Below, one piece after another: positions 10,399 to 18,786 of a stretch of DNA of 64,000 nt. Source of the stretch: Bifidobacterium saguini DSM 23967 (GTDB taxonomy: Bacteria > Actinomycetota > Actinomycetes > Actinomycetales > Bifidobacteriaceae); assembly GCF_000741715.1 (NCBI RefSeq), contig NZ_JGZN01000005.1, forward strand, positions 52-64,051, in the 5' to 3' direction. Made by a program: the position numbers and the translations under genes. Numbering within the stretch: position 1 is the first letter of the stretch; each line of letters begins with the position of its first letter. The notes beneath the pieces were generated by a model, which had not been told where the DNA came from, ran no database searches, and worked only from the letters and a program-made list of their open reading frames with translations.

Positions 10399-11772
10399 AT
10401 GACAGAGCATAATGATGATTGTCGTGTTGATCGGCAGGCAATGCGGTACAGCACGAAATATACGTATCGAACCCATTGGGAAGAACGGTTTTTAGTATTT
10501 ACCATTTCATGCGATGAGGTAAAGCTTTATGGGCTCCCATATGGCTCTCGCACTGAGCGTTTATTAGATGAAGCGCAACACATGGTCGCTTACAAGGTCG
10601 CGCATGATCTGGAGCGAAACTTGAAGGCTCCTCAGGCCGCACATCCGGAGAATGGGACGATGATCACCTGTGAATCCAGGATGCTCGCTATGAGTCAGGC
10701 ATTGCAGCATCAGATTCCATTCGAGCCCGTGTACGATGCAACATTCACTGCTGACGAACAGCGTATACTATCCAGCCGATTGCATTGGGATCCATCAGAT
10801 ATTGCGCTTGTGAGTGGTCATGATGAGTTATCGCCAAATTCGGAAAGCATGATTATCGGTCTCCTTGATGATCTGTGCCGGTCTCTTATGGCGGTGTTTA
10901 TAGGCGTTGCCGCCAAACAGCGCCAGCGCGGAAACGAAGCTGAAGCTGCAGCGATGGATCGAATACGATACGACGTGGAAGATCAGTATCTTCACCTCGA
11001 CTTGAGCCATCGGAGTGCAAAGATCGATGCCATACATCGTTTTCTTCGCCTGTATGCTTACTATGAGCGGATACTGTGCGCGGGGGAGCTTTCTTCTCTT
11101 GCCAATATCAGCGATGATGAGCGTTGGAAGTTGATGACCGTTCAGCCGACGTTGCCTATGTTGCATGATTACTTCGCGACAATGGAGCGCTCCTGCATGC
11201 AGTTGAGCCAGGTGTTGCAATCGAGCATGCCGTGGGCGTTGATGATGCTTGATATGCCGCAAGGCTGGTCTGTGCGGTTCGGCGGTGAACTCATTGACGA
11301 TATGCAGGCGATCATTGATGCAGGGCTTGACGGATTCCGTTTGGAGCAGGTCAAGGAAAAATGGGGAAAATTGTGCGTCTCTTTTGATGATGATCCGTGG
11401 GATGCTGTTGACCACCGGGAGCGGGATGAGTCATGGATGAGACTTGCTGATGTGATGCGCGCGTTGCTGAGCTGCTATCAGGGTCTTTCGGGCCGGACTT
11501 GTATTCGATGCGGTTCATGGCATGATGTTCGCACCTCTGTGGATGGATGGATTTATCCCATCTGCCGACGCTGCCAATACACGGACAGCGCGCTATCTCA
11601 GACGGATTTCAATGAGGTTTGGGATTCCATGGTAAAGATGGCGGATAACATTGTGTCTCTTACATCATGGGCCGATATCTTTATTCCCAAGATGCGTGAT
11701 CTGAAATTGAAGCATGCTCATATTCATAAGCTCTTGCAATTATGCGACGAAGGGAGACGGAGATTTGCATGA
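10399..11772 (+). CDS. Hypothetical protein, cassette B first gene (copy 1)
   Basis: 457 aa from ATG 10399 behind AAGGAAA. It is soluble and mostly helical. A central block (LDMPQGWSVRFGGELIDDMQ, about 290-310) and the following KWGKLCVSF recur in the 351-aa protein at 30805-31860 (LNLPLGWRLRFGAELIEDIQ, QCGDLHISY). Both then carry a C-terminal zinc-ribbon-like pair: CIRC...CRRC here (about residues 370-395) and CGLC...CVVC there. Each is followed by a HAD-superfamily gene. I do not recognise the family; nucleic-acid binding through the ribbon is a guess. Confidence 0.78.
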   Translation: MTEHNDDCRVDRQAMRYSTKYTYRTHWEERFLVFTISCDEVKLYGLPYGSRTERLLDEAQHMVAYKVAHDLERNLKAPQAAHPENGTMITCESRMLAMSQALQHQIPFEPVYDATFTADEQRILSSRLHWDPSDIALVSGHDELSPNSESMIIGLLDDLCRSLMAVFIGVAAKQRQRGNEAEAAAMDRIRYDVEDQYLHLDLSHRSAKIDAIHRFLRLYAYYERILCAGELSSLANISDDERWKLMTVQPTLPMLHDYFATMERSCMQLSQVLQSSMPWALMMLDMPQGWSVRFGGELIDDMQAIIDAGLDGFRLEQVKEKWGKLCVSFDDDPWDAVDHRERDESWMRLADVMRALLSCYQGLSGRTCIRCGSWHDVRTSVDGWIYPICRRCQYTDSALSQTDFNEVWDSMVKMADNIVSLTSWADIFIPKMRDLKLKHAHIHKLLQLCDEGRRRFA

Positions 11773-11789
11773 GGAGCAGTAAAGGCGAA

Positions 11790-11800
11790 TTGTCCGGTTA
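11790..11800 (+). promoter_or_regulatory. Island promoter motif, site 5
   Basis: TTGTCCGGTTA between cassette B genes of copy 1, about 57 bases before the HAD gene start at 11857. There is no GAGGCGTGT box at the usual distance. It could give the HAD gene its own transcript. Confidence 0.45.
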
Positions 11801-11856
11801 CTGAGAGGTATGCGAATTGATTGTTTATTCGCAACGAGATATCGAAAGGAGTGCTT

Positions 11857-12495
11857 ATGGGCAATGACTCTTTGCCATTGGTGTTGATTGATTTTGACGG
11901 TGTCATCAATCAGTTTCCGGATGATAAGGTCCGCCGCCGCCAGAATTCCACGGTGTGGATGAAACCGGACGACCCTCGTATTCAGGTCTACGATCCGCGT
12001 AACTGGTTCATACCGGACCATAGCGGTACGGTATGGGCCGGCCATTATCACGGCAACATTCGGATTCATTGGGCGTCTCAGCTCGTTGATCGTATCAAGG
12101 CCCTTGACTCTGAAATCATCTGGCTAAGCACCTGGCAGCCATATATACCGGCGCTCGATGTAGCTCTTGATGTGGATTGGGAGACTCTGCATTGGTATGA
12201 TCCAATCACCCGCGAAGGGCGATACACCGGCAAGAGGCGGTCAGTGATTAACCATCTGAAAACCGGCCGTCCTATTGTCTGGATTGATGATGAGGAAACC
12301 ACCTATGATGCAGGATTGGCCATTCAATCCAGCGAGCCTACGGCTCCGGTGCTTGGCATTGGACCGGATTCGCGCATTGGTATCAGTCGTCCACAAATGG
12401 AGATGATTGAGCGATTCGTTGCCAATCCTCCGAGCGAGCCATCAGTGCAGTTTGAGGTTTCAGGCGAACGGCATAGCGAACATTGGGGCTTTTGA
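11857..12495 (+). CDS. HAD-superfamily hydrolase-like protein, cassette B second gene (copy 1)
   Basis: 212 aa from ATG 11857 behind AAAGGAG. Motif I is LVLIDFDGV, with nucleophile Asp12 and Asp14. A motif II-like IIWLSTWQP and an acidic motif IVWIDDEET follow, the last giving the metal-binding aspartates. This layout resembles HAD domains found with nucleic-acid-repair proteins (SAK-type) more than sugar phosphatases; the subfamily is not certain. It is paired with 10399-11772, as the NT5C-like gene at 31857-32504 is paired with its paralogue. The substrate is unknown. Confidence 0.78.
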   Translation: MGNDSLPLVLIDFDGVINQFPDDKVRRRQNSTVWMKPDDPRIQVYDPRNWFIPDHSGTVWAGHYHGNIRIHWASQLVDRIKALDSEIIWLSTWQPYIPALDVALDVDWETLHWYDPITREGRYTGKRRSVINHLKTGRPIVWIDDEETTYDAGLAIQSSEPTAPVLGIGPDSRIGISRPQMEMIERFVANPPSEPSVQFEVSGERHSEHWGF

Positions 12496-12510
12496 AATAT
12501 CAGTAAGCGC

Positions 12511-12560
12511 AACACTATTGCCTGACATTGGCGAACCGGCCAATGCTAGGCAATAGTGTT
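12511..12560 (+). terminator. Terminator after cassette B copy 1
   Basis: 21-base arms at 12511-12531 and 12540-12560 with two central mismatches, followed by TTTTC. It begins 15 bases after the HAD gene stop. Confidence 0.75.
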
Positions 12561-12582
12561 TTCTATTGAAGTGCAACAAACA

Positions 12583-12630
12583 GAATGAGGAGGGGTTCAC
12601 TTCCATATGGAAGTGAACCCCTCCTCATTC
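12583..12630. terminator. 48-bp perfect palindrome, terminator of the surface-protein gene
   Basis: Every base from 12583 to 12606 is the complement of 12607 to 12630, with no loop; the centre is TTCCAT/ATGGAA. It lies 21 bases beyond the stop of the minus-strand surface-protein gene, so termination is the simplest role. There is no strong T-run. Confidence 0.6.
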
Positions 12631-12651
12631 ATGCTGGATAGTTATCCGCGA

Positions 12652-14949
12652 TTAGTCACGTTCTGATGTGCGATCATGCCCAGCCATCTTCACCTTGGCG
12701 AAGATGCAACCCGCACCGGCAAGCGAGGCGATGGCCATCATGGTCAGCGGCAGAGCAGCGCTTGCGCCAGTAGTGGCCAGACCATCGCCTGTTGCTTCGT
12801 GAGTGCCGCTTGACAGCGTCTGGTTGGCAACATCTTTGGCATTCTGCTTGGCTGCGGCTTCCTTGTTGGCGGCATCGGTTGCGGCCTGTTCCTTGTCCTT
12901 CTGAGCCTGCTCAAGCTTAGTGGCCAGAGCCTTTGCGCTCGCAAGAGCCTTGTCGGCAGAATCCTTATCAGACTTTGCGGTATCAAAGGTCTTCTGCGCG
13001 GCGGCAAGAGCTTCTTCGGCAGCATCATTGGCGGTAATGGCATCCGCTAACTTGCTGGCTGCATCTTCTGCCTTGGCCTTGGCTGCTTCCAGAGCGGCAT
13101 TGGCCTTGTCGAGCGTGGCCTTGGCGGTTGCGGGATCAAGAGCCTGTTGCGCTGCCGTGGCATCAGCCAACGTGCCATTCGCCGCATCAAGATTCTGCTG
13201 TGCCTCTTTCACCTTGGACTTGGCTGCTTCTAGAGCATTGTTGGCCTTGGTCGCGGCCTCGCTAGCCTCAGTGACAGCATTCTTGGCATCCGAAAGCGCG
13301 TTCTCCTTGGAGGCAAGCACTTCCTGGGCCTTCTTCAAGGCCTCCACCTTGCTGTTCTGCGATGCGGTTGCTTCATCGTAGGCCTTTTGAGCTGCGGCAA
13401 GCTTGTCGTTCGCCTCTTTGAGCGCCTTATCAGCGGCCTCACGCGCGGCGGTGGCGGCTGAGGCCTTGGCATTCGCCTTGGTCAGAGCATCTGCAGCGGT
13501 CTTGGCGTTCTCCTGGGCCTGAGTGGCCTTGTCGAGCGCGGTCTGATAGATGGATCCCGCATTCTTGAGCCCATCCATATAGGCGTTCAGCTTCGTCATA
13601 TATTCGTCCACGGTCATATCGCCAGCATCGTAACCGAAGTTTTGAGCGTCGACTTTATAGCGGCTATCGTCGCCATACGAGGTGCCGGTTCCGGTAGACG
13701 TGATATCTGGGTTGATGATGTTCTGGTAATGGCCTGTATCGGAATAATTATGGTTGCCGGAATCCCAGATTTCCTTCTCTTGGTAATACCAGCCCATAAG
13801 CGGATCATCGTAGCTCCATGCGAGATTCTGGGAACCACCATAAAAGAACACATGGCCGAACCCACCACCGTCAAACGTGTTGTAATCTGCGGCGGCCTGA
13901 GCAGCCGCAGCGAGATATGCGCTGTAGTTGAGTTCACTCAGCCCAAGACTCTTGCGAATCTCATTAGTCTCCTTCATAACTTTTGCAGTTCGGGCCATGT
14001 TGTCCAGCGAGGTTGCGGAATCCTTGTCTCCCAGCTTGTACCAGACCTTGCCATCCCAATCCTTGATGGCATTGGCCGCCTTATCGAGACCATTAGCCTC
14101 AAAGAAGCCAAGGGCACCCTTATTCCACTGGGCATCGGCGTTATCGGCAGCAGTTTTCTTCTCGTCGGCGTCCTTCTTGGCGTCAGCCGCGGTTTTCGCA
14201 GCCTCATCGGACGCGTTCTTCTTGGCTTCGGCGTCAGCCGTGGCCTGGGATTCGCTGTCTGCAGCGGCCTTCTGCTCAGCGGTGGCCTCTTCCTGAGCCT
14301 TCTTGGCGGCTTCGAACGCCTGCTTCACGGAATCCGGCATATCAATGGCCTGCTGTTTGGCATCGACATCCTTCTTCGCATCATCACGCTCCTGCTGAGC
14401 CTGCTGCTGCTTGGCTTCGGCGTCCTTCTGATTCTGTGCGGCATCGTTGGCGTCTTGCTGCGCGTTCTTGACCGCATCATTGGCTTCCTGAAGCTTGCCT
14501 GTAGCGTCGGCGACAGCCTGCTGAGCCTGATTGACAGCCTGCTGCGCAGCCTGCTGGGCTGCAGGGTCGGAAGACTTGTCATAGTTCTCCTGAGCCTGCT
14601 GTTGTGCGGTGCTGACATCGGAAAGCTGCTGCTGGGCTTCGGTATTGTTCTGCTGCGCCTGATTGAGCTGCTGAGCGGTATTCTGCTGCGCGGACTGAGC
14701 GTTGTTCAATGCTGTCTGCGCCTGGTTCAGTGCGCTTGCGGCCTCATCCGCCTTCTGTTGTGCCTGCGGAACGCCGGCAATTTGCTGGGCTTCGGATACC
14801 GCCTGTTGTGCCTCGGAAACAGCCTGTGTCGCCGAAGCAAGCTGATCTTGCGGTGTGGATGCTGTTTCATCGGCTACTGCCACCTGCGGGGCGACGATAG
14901 TGCCGGCTGTGATAAGCGTCGCAACAGCGGCCTTGCTCATAGATTTCAT
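12652..14949 (-). CDS. CAP-domain surface protein with coiled coils and LATTG sortase anchor
   Basis: 765 aa from ATG 14949 behind AGGAGA. It has a signal peptide (residues 1-26, VAVADE cleavage region). A long Ala/Gln/Asp coiled coil (about 30-285) follows, then a CAP/SCP-like domain (about 310-470; NEIRKSLGLSELNYSAYL, GGFGHVFF, YSDTGHYQNIINP). A second Ala/Lys coiled coil spans about 485-715. The C-terminus has the sorting signal LATTGAS, a hydrophobic helix and a basic tail. CAP domains occur in secreted proteins of varied function, including some with lipid-binding or protease-like activity. The coiled coils probably hold the domain away from the wall. The gene is divergent from the AddB-like gene, with island motifs between them. 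Confidence 0.85.
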   Translation of the reverse strand: MKSMSKAAVATLITAGTIVAPQVAVADETASTPQDQLASATQAVSEAQQAVSEAQQIAGVPQAQQKADEAASALNQAQTALNNAQSAQQNTAQQLNQAQQNNTEAQQQLSDVSTAQQQAQENYDKSSDPAAQQAAQQAVNQAQQAVADATGKLQEANDAVKNAQQDANDAAQNQKDAEAKQQQAQQERDDAKKDVDAKQQAIDMPDSVKQAFEAAKKAQEEATAEQKAAADSESQATADAEAKKNASDEAAKTAADAKKDADEKKTAADNADAQWNKGALGFFEANGLDKAANAIKDWDGKVWYKLGDKDSATSLDNMARTAKVMKETNEIRKSLGLSELNYSAYLAAAAQAAADYNTFDGGGFGHVFFYGGSQNLAWSYDDPLMGWYYQEKEIWDSGNHNYSDTGHYQNIINPDITSTGTGTSYGDDSRYKVDAQNFGYDAGDMTVDEYMTKLNAYMDGLKNAGSIYQTALDKATQAQENAKTAADALTKANAKASAATAAREAADKALKEANDKLAAAQKAYDEATASQNSKVEALKKAQEVLASKENALSDAKNAVTEASEAATKANNALEAAKSKVKEAQQNLDAANGTLADATAAQQALDPATAKATLDKANAALEAAKAKAEDAASKLADAITANDAAEEALAAAQKTFDTAKSDKDSADKALASAKALATKLEQAQKDKEQAATDAANKEAAAKQNAKDVANQTLSSGTHEATGDGLATTGASAALPLTMMAIASLAGAGCIFAKVKMAGHDRTSERD

Positions 14950-15315
14950 TGGATTCTCCTAATCTCCTGAGGCTGGTTTTGTGGAGTTCATGGCGTGCTG
15001 TCTCGCGCAGCGTCTGAACTTTTCTGCATCAGTTGCTGGTGGAATTTCACCGCCATAAGCTGACATCCAACCTAACCGGACAATGCATGTGGGTTCTTTG
15101 AAAACGTTGATTTTTGAGGCGTGTCGTTGCTTGTGATTCTCGTGATGCGCGAGTTGTCCGGTTAATAGAGGCAGGTGCCCAATACGGCGGGTCGTACGCA
15201 TAGACGTGGAAGGGAACGGAGGAAACAGTCTGATGATTGAGTGGTGCTGCATGAGATGGCCATTGTGCCGAGGTAAGGTACACCATAGGGCATCTTCCAA
15301 TGAAGGGGGAACACG
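14950..15315. promoter_or_regulatory. Divergent intergenic region with island motif sites 6 and 7
   Basis: 366 bases without a gene. It holds TAACCGGACAA (minus-facing; AACCGGACAA at 15074-15083) for the surface-protein gene and GAGGCGTGT (15116-15124) plus TTGTCCGGTTA (15154-15164) for the AddB-like gene. The spacing from box to the left element is 32 bases, and to the right element 29. The sequence TTGATTTTTGAGGCGTGTCG closely matches those before 23227 and 33720. About 150 bases of 5' leader before 15316 show no further feature that I can name. Confidence 0.65.
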
Positions 15316-18300
15316 ATGACAAGCGCATTGAAATCACTGTTGGAGCGAATGCTGTCTGGCAATACTGCTCCTAGCTGCAGGCATATCGTCGTACTCACAC
15401 CGGCTCGTCTGCGCTCCTATGCCGAGCGTGAAACGTTGCGCTTTATGCGTGGCCGCGAGCCGCAGCAGCACGAGGTTGAGGTAAGCGTCCATTCCTTCAT
15501 TAGTTTTGTGCGCTCGGTGATTGGCAACCATGATGATGCCGCATCCATGCGCCCGACGCTTTCACCGTTCCTCATGCGAGCCTTGCTTGCTCAGGAGATG
15601 GGCAACAGGCCAGACCTGTTTCGTGAGGCTGGCCGTACGTTTGGTTCAGTGAATCAGTTCGCGGCCCAGATTGAGGAGCTGCGTAAATCCGGCGTTGACT
15701 CGGACGATCTTCTTGCTGCGGCGCACCAGCATGCAAGGAGTCGTACAAGCTCCGATGCCGACCGGTTCCAAGCTTTGCACTCGTTGATGGAACTTGTTGA
15801 GCATGAGTATGCAGATGATTACGCACTGCCAGGTGAAATCGCTCCCGTAATGAAATCATGGTTGGCCGCGCATGGTTCCGCATATCGATTTGGATTGTAT
15901 GGCTTCGAGAATATCGCGCCTTCGGAAGCGCTGGCCCTGCAATGGATTGAACGGTATTCTCGGCTCGACTGTGATGCGGATGTCAGTGAGGTGCCGTACG
16001 GCGATTTACTGCGGGTGCTGGAAGGCTCCTCGACCGATAGCCCTCGCACACTTGCATCTGTGCGGCCGGTGAATGGTGTGCCAGTCGTGATTCAGGCAAT
16101 CGATAATCCGGCTGAGGAGATTCGATTTGTGGCCGCGGATATTGTGCGACGGGTCAAGGAGGCACATGGGAAGCTTTCCTATGGCGACGTATTGGTTGCA
16201 GCCCGAGATATGAGCCCGTATCGTGCACTGCTGGATACGGAATTCTCTTATAGGTCAGTGCCGGTGAACACCACTCCTGCAGCCATGATGAGCGATGATC
16301 CGTTGGCGGATGTGGTTCTCGGATTGCTGGACCCGGCCTTCTACCGCCGTGAACCGGCTGCGATGATGCGCGTATTCCGCAGTGGGTTGATGCGCGCAGT
16401 GACCATTGACTATAAGGATTATGAGACCGGAGCAGTGAAACGCCGGCCGATTTCTCGTTCCACATTGGACAAGTTGGAGAATCTGCTCATTACTCAAAAT
16501 CCCCGCACGATTTGGCAGGATGCTAAGGAAGATTCAGCGAATCTAGCCCCCGAATGGCAGGCTGCTCGCGTCATCAAAGCCTGCATAGATCAGGCTGAAC
16601 ATCAGTATGGGCTCAGAGCATGTGCTCATTATCAAGGCAATGATGGCGGCAGCACGGCGACTGTGCGTGACCAGATTCGTTCGCTGGTGCAGTTCCTCAT
16701 CGATATGAAGGTGAACAAAGCCGTGTGGAACACCGGAGCGGAGTCTGGCAAGAGCAACGAACGCCGCATTAATCGCACGCGCCAGGTGTGGGATACCGTC
16801 ATGGGCGCGTTGAACGAAATGGTGCAACAATTCGGTGACGAACCATTTTCCGTGTTCGCGCCCACGTTCAAGAACAATCTTGAATCCTTACTGTGTTCCG
16901 AGCCTCTGGGCGCTCGCCCGAAAGCATTGAATGCTGTGGATGTGGTGACGTTCCCGACTCCGATGAGGCAATACCGACTGGTGTATGTGCTCGGTGCCAG
17001 CGAATCACAGCTGCCGGCCATTCCGCATGAAGGCGGGCTGCTGGATGAGAGTGAACGGTACTTGCTGGCCGATGTGTTGACTGGGCGCGGCAAGAAGGTT
17101 GCGGCATGGTCGATACTGCGCTCCACTTTGGATGCCAAGTCTCAGAGAGAACCGCTGGCGTTCAATATGCTTACCACGCATGCGAGCGATGCGCTTATTG
17201 TGACGTGGCCGAAAACCTTGGATGGTGCGGCCCAGCAGCCATCCTCATATGTGAATGCCATTGCTCCGCATGCGTCTGATGCGCAGGATGAAGCGAACGC
17301 GGCAGTCGGGCAATGGAGGCACGATATCGAAGATCGTTTGATCGATCTGCCTGATCAGGCGAACCCTCTCGACCGAGAGCTGGCAACACTGCTGTTCACC
17401 AAGAGTCAGGGGAGTGATTCCGACAATGCCGCGACTGAATCCAGAGTGTTTGATGCTTCGGTGTCGTCTATCGAGCAGTATTACTGCAATCCGTATGACT
17501 ACTTCCTTGAGCGTGGTCTGAAGATTAAGCCGCTTCGCCCATACCAATTGGATCCCATCCTGGAGGGTGTGTTCTACCATGCGGTGTTGGAACATGCCGT
17601 TGGCAGATGGGCTGCCGAACATCCGGGAGAAGCACCTGAGCTGCATCAGATGCAGGCCTATATACGCGATTATGCGCGTCTCGATCGCCATGATGCCGCT
17701 CAGGATGATCGGTGGAGTGTGCTGGAAGAAGACCCGCGCATGTCTGTTTTGGATTCCAGCGAGCGCATGCGCATGGTGCACCAGCAACTCACCTACACAC
17801 TGCTCAATATGGCTGCATATATGGATGGCATTCGCGCCGCCTGGTGCACGGAAGGCAAGCTGCGGCAGGAGCCACCCAAGGATACGGAAAATAAGAAAAA
17901 GAGCAAAAAGACTAAGCCGGTTCCTATATCGGCGCATCGTATTGTCCCGTTGCATACCGAACGGAAGTTCGGAACCATTAGCGGCAAGCCTGGCAAGTGG
18001 GAAGCGCTGACCGATGGCTATCTCAATGGGATAGTCAATGGGCAAGCAATATCCATCCCACTGCATGTCAACGGTAAAGTCGACCGCATTGATAAGGTTA
18101 TTGCCTCCAATGGCGAGACGGATACCGAGGGATTGCTGGTGCTGGATTACAAATCTTCCGCTCACCAGTTGTTCGGTGCAAAGTCAACGGGGGACAAGCC
18201 GGATGATAAAGGTTCTGCCATCCATTATGGACGCGAACTCCAGCTGTTCACCTATGCTCGAGCGGCGCAGCGCAATGCCGATGTGCCGATTATCGGCCTG

Positions 18301-18774
18301 TGCTTCGTGCCGATTCGTCGTAAAGGCGCTGATACTGATGCAATAGCATTCAATGATTGGGGCTCGAAGAAAACACAAGGCACTTTGAGCGACGGTGTGA
18401 TGACATTGTTCCAAGATGATGCTTGGGCCTCGAGCTGGACGATGCAATTGGGTGGCGGCTCAACCATTGTGAAGCCGTGGAAAACCGCTAAACCTGAAAT
18501 CTGGGCTCAGATAGAGAGCGACGAGTTCAACGCTATTTGTGATTTCGTGCAATTTAAGATTCAAGAGGCTTGCGAGAACATCATGGCTGGGAGTCTGCCG
18601 GTGCACCCGTTTAAGACCTTGGGGCCAAAAGTGAAGGACGGCGTGTCCAATAATCCGTATGCGGACGTGATTGCCCTGGATATGTTGGACGGCCAAGCTT
18701 TCCATTACGAGGATCAAATTTCGAAAGACTCGCTCATCAATACGGCTATGACACTGGCTCAGAGGAAGAAGTAG
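15316..18774 (+). CDS. addB: AddB-like helicase-nuclease subunit
   Basis: 1152 aa. It has the architecture of AddB/RexB: an inactive helicase-like N-terminal part and a C-terminal PD-(D/E)XK nuclease (KVDRIDKV, then LLVLDYKSS with Asp and the x-K, then GRELQLFTYA; about 915-985). The first Cys of the AddB iron-sulphur region is plausible in IEQYYCNPYDYFLERGL (about 715-730). The usual C-terminal cysteine triplet after the nuclease is missing, so the cluster is probably absent. No Walker A is seen at the N-terminus. It lies 12 bases before the AddA-like gene. With it, it would process double-strand DNA ends for recombination and degrade linear foreign DNA. A lysine-rich insertion (KKKSKKTK) lies near 860. 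Confidence 0.82.
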   Translation: MTSALKSLLERMLSGNTAPSCRHIVVLTPARLRSYAERETLRFMRGREPQQHEVEVSVHSFISFVRSVIGNHDDAASMRPTLSPFLMRALLAQEMGNRPDLFREAGRTFGSVNQFAAQIEELRKSGVDSDDLLAAAHQHARSRTSSDADRFQALHSLMELVEHEYADDYALPGEIAPVMKSWLAAHGSAYRFGLYGFENIAPSEALALQWIERYSRLDCDADVSEVPYGDLLRVLEGSSTDSPRTLASVRPVNGVPVVIQAIDNPAEEIRFVAADIVRRVKEAHGKLSYGDVLVAARDMSPYRALLDTEFSYRSVPVNTTPAAMMSDDPLADVVLGLLDPAFYRREPAAMMRVFRSGLMRAVTIDYKDYETGAVKRRPISRSTLDKLENLLITQNPRTIWQDAKEDSANLAPEWQAARVIKACIDQAEHQYGLRACAHYQGNDGGSTATVRDQIRSLVQFLIDMKVNKAVWNTGAESGKSNERRINRTRQVWDTVMGALNEMVQQFGDEPFSVFAPTFKNNLESLLCSEPLGARPKALNAVDVVTFPTPMRQYRLVYVLGASESQLPAIPHEGGLLDESERYLLADVLTGRGKKVAAWSILRSTLDAKSQREPLAFNMLTTHASDALIVTWPKTLDGAAQQPSSYVNAIAPHASDAQDEANAAVGQWRHDIEDRLIDLPDQANPLDRELATLLFTKSQGSDSDNAATESRVFDASVSSIEQYYCNPYDYFLERGLKIKPLRPYQLDPILEGVFYHAVLEHAVGRWAAEHPGEAPELHQMQAYIRDYARLDRHDAAQDDRWSVLEEDPRMSVLDSSERMRMVHQQLTYTLLNMAAYMDGIRAAWCTEGKLRQEPPKDTENKKKSKKTKPVPISAHRIVPLHTERKFGTISGKPGKWEALTDGYLNGIVNGQAISIPLHVNGKVDRIDKVIASNGETDTEGLLVLDYKSSAHQLFGAKSTGDKPDDKGSAIHYGRELQLFTYARAAQRNADVPIIGLCFVPIRRKGADTDAIAFNDWGSKKTQGTLSDGVMTLFQDDAWASSWTMQLGGGSTIVKPWKTAKPEIWAQIESDEFNAICDFVQFKIQEACENIMAGSLPVHPFKTLGPKVKDGVSNNPYADVIALDMLDGQAFHYEDQISKDSLINTAMTLAQRKK

Positions 18775-18786
18775 GGGATAGCTACC

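Noticed and set aside
12920..14970. Long plus-strand frames of 153 and 442 codons opposite the surface-protein gene
   Set aside because: They are antisense shadows of the Ala-rich coiled coil, and the Leu/Arg-rich products follow from that composition.
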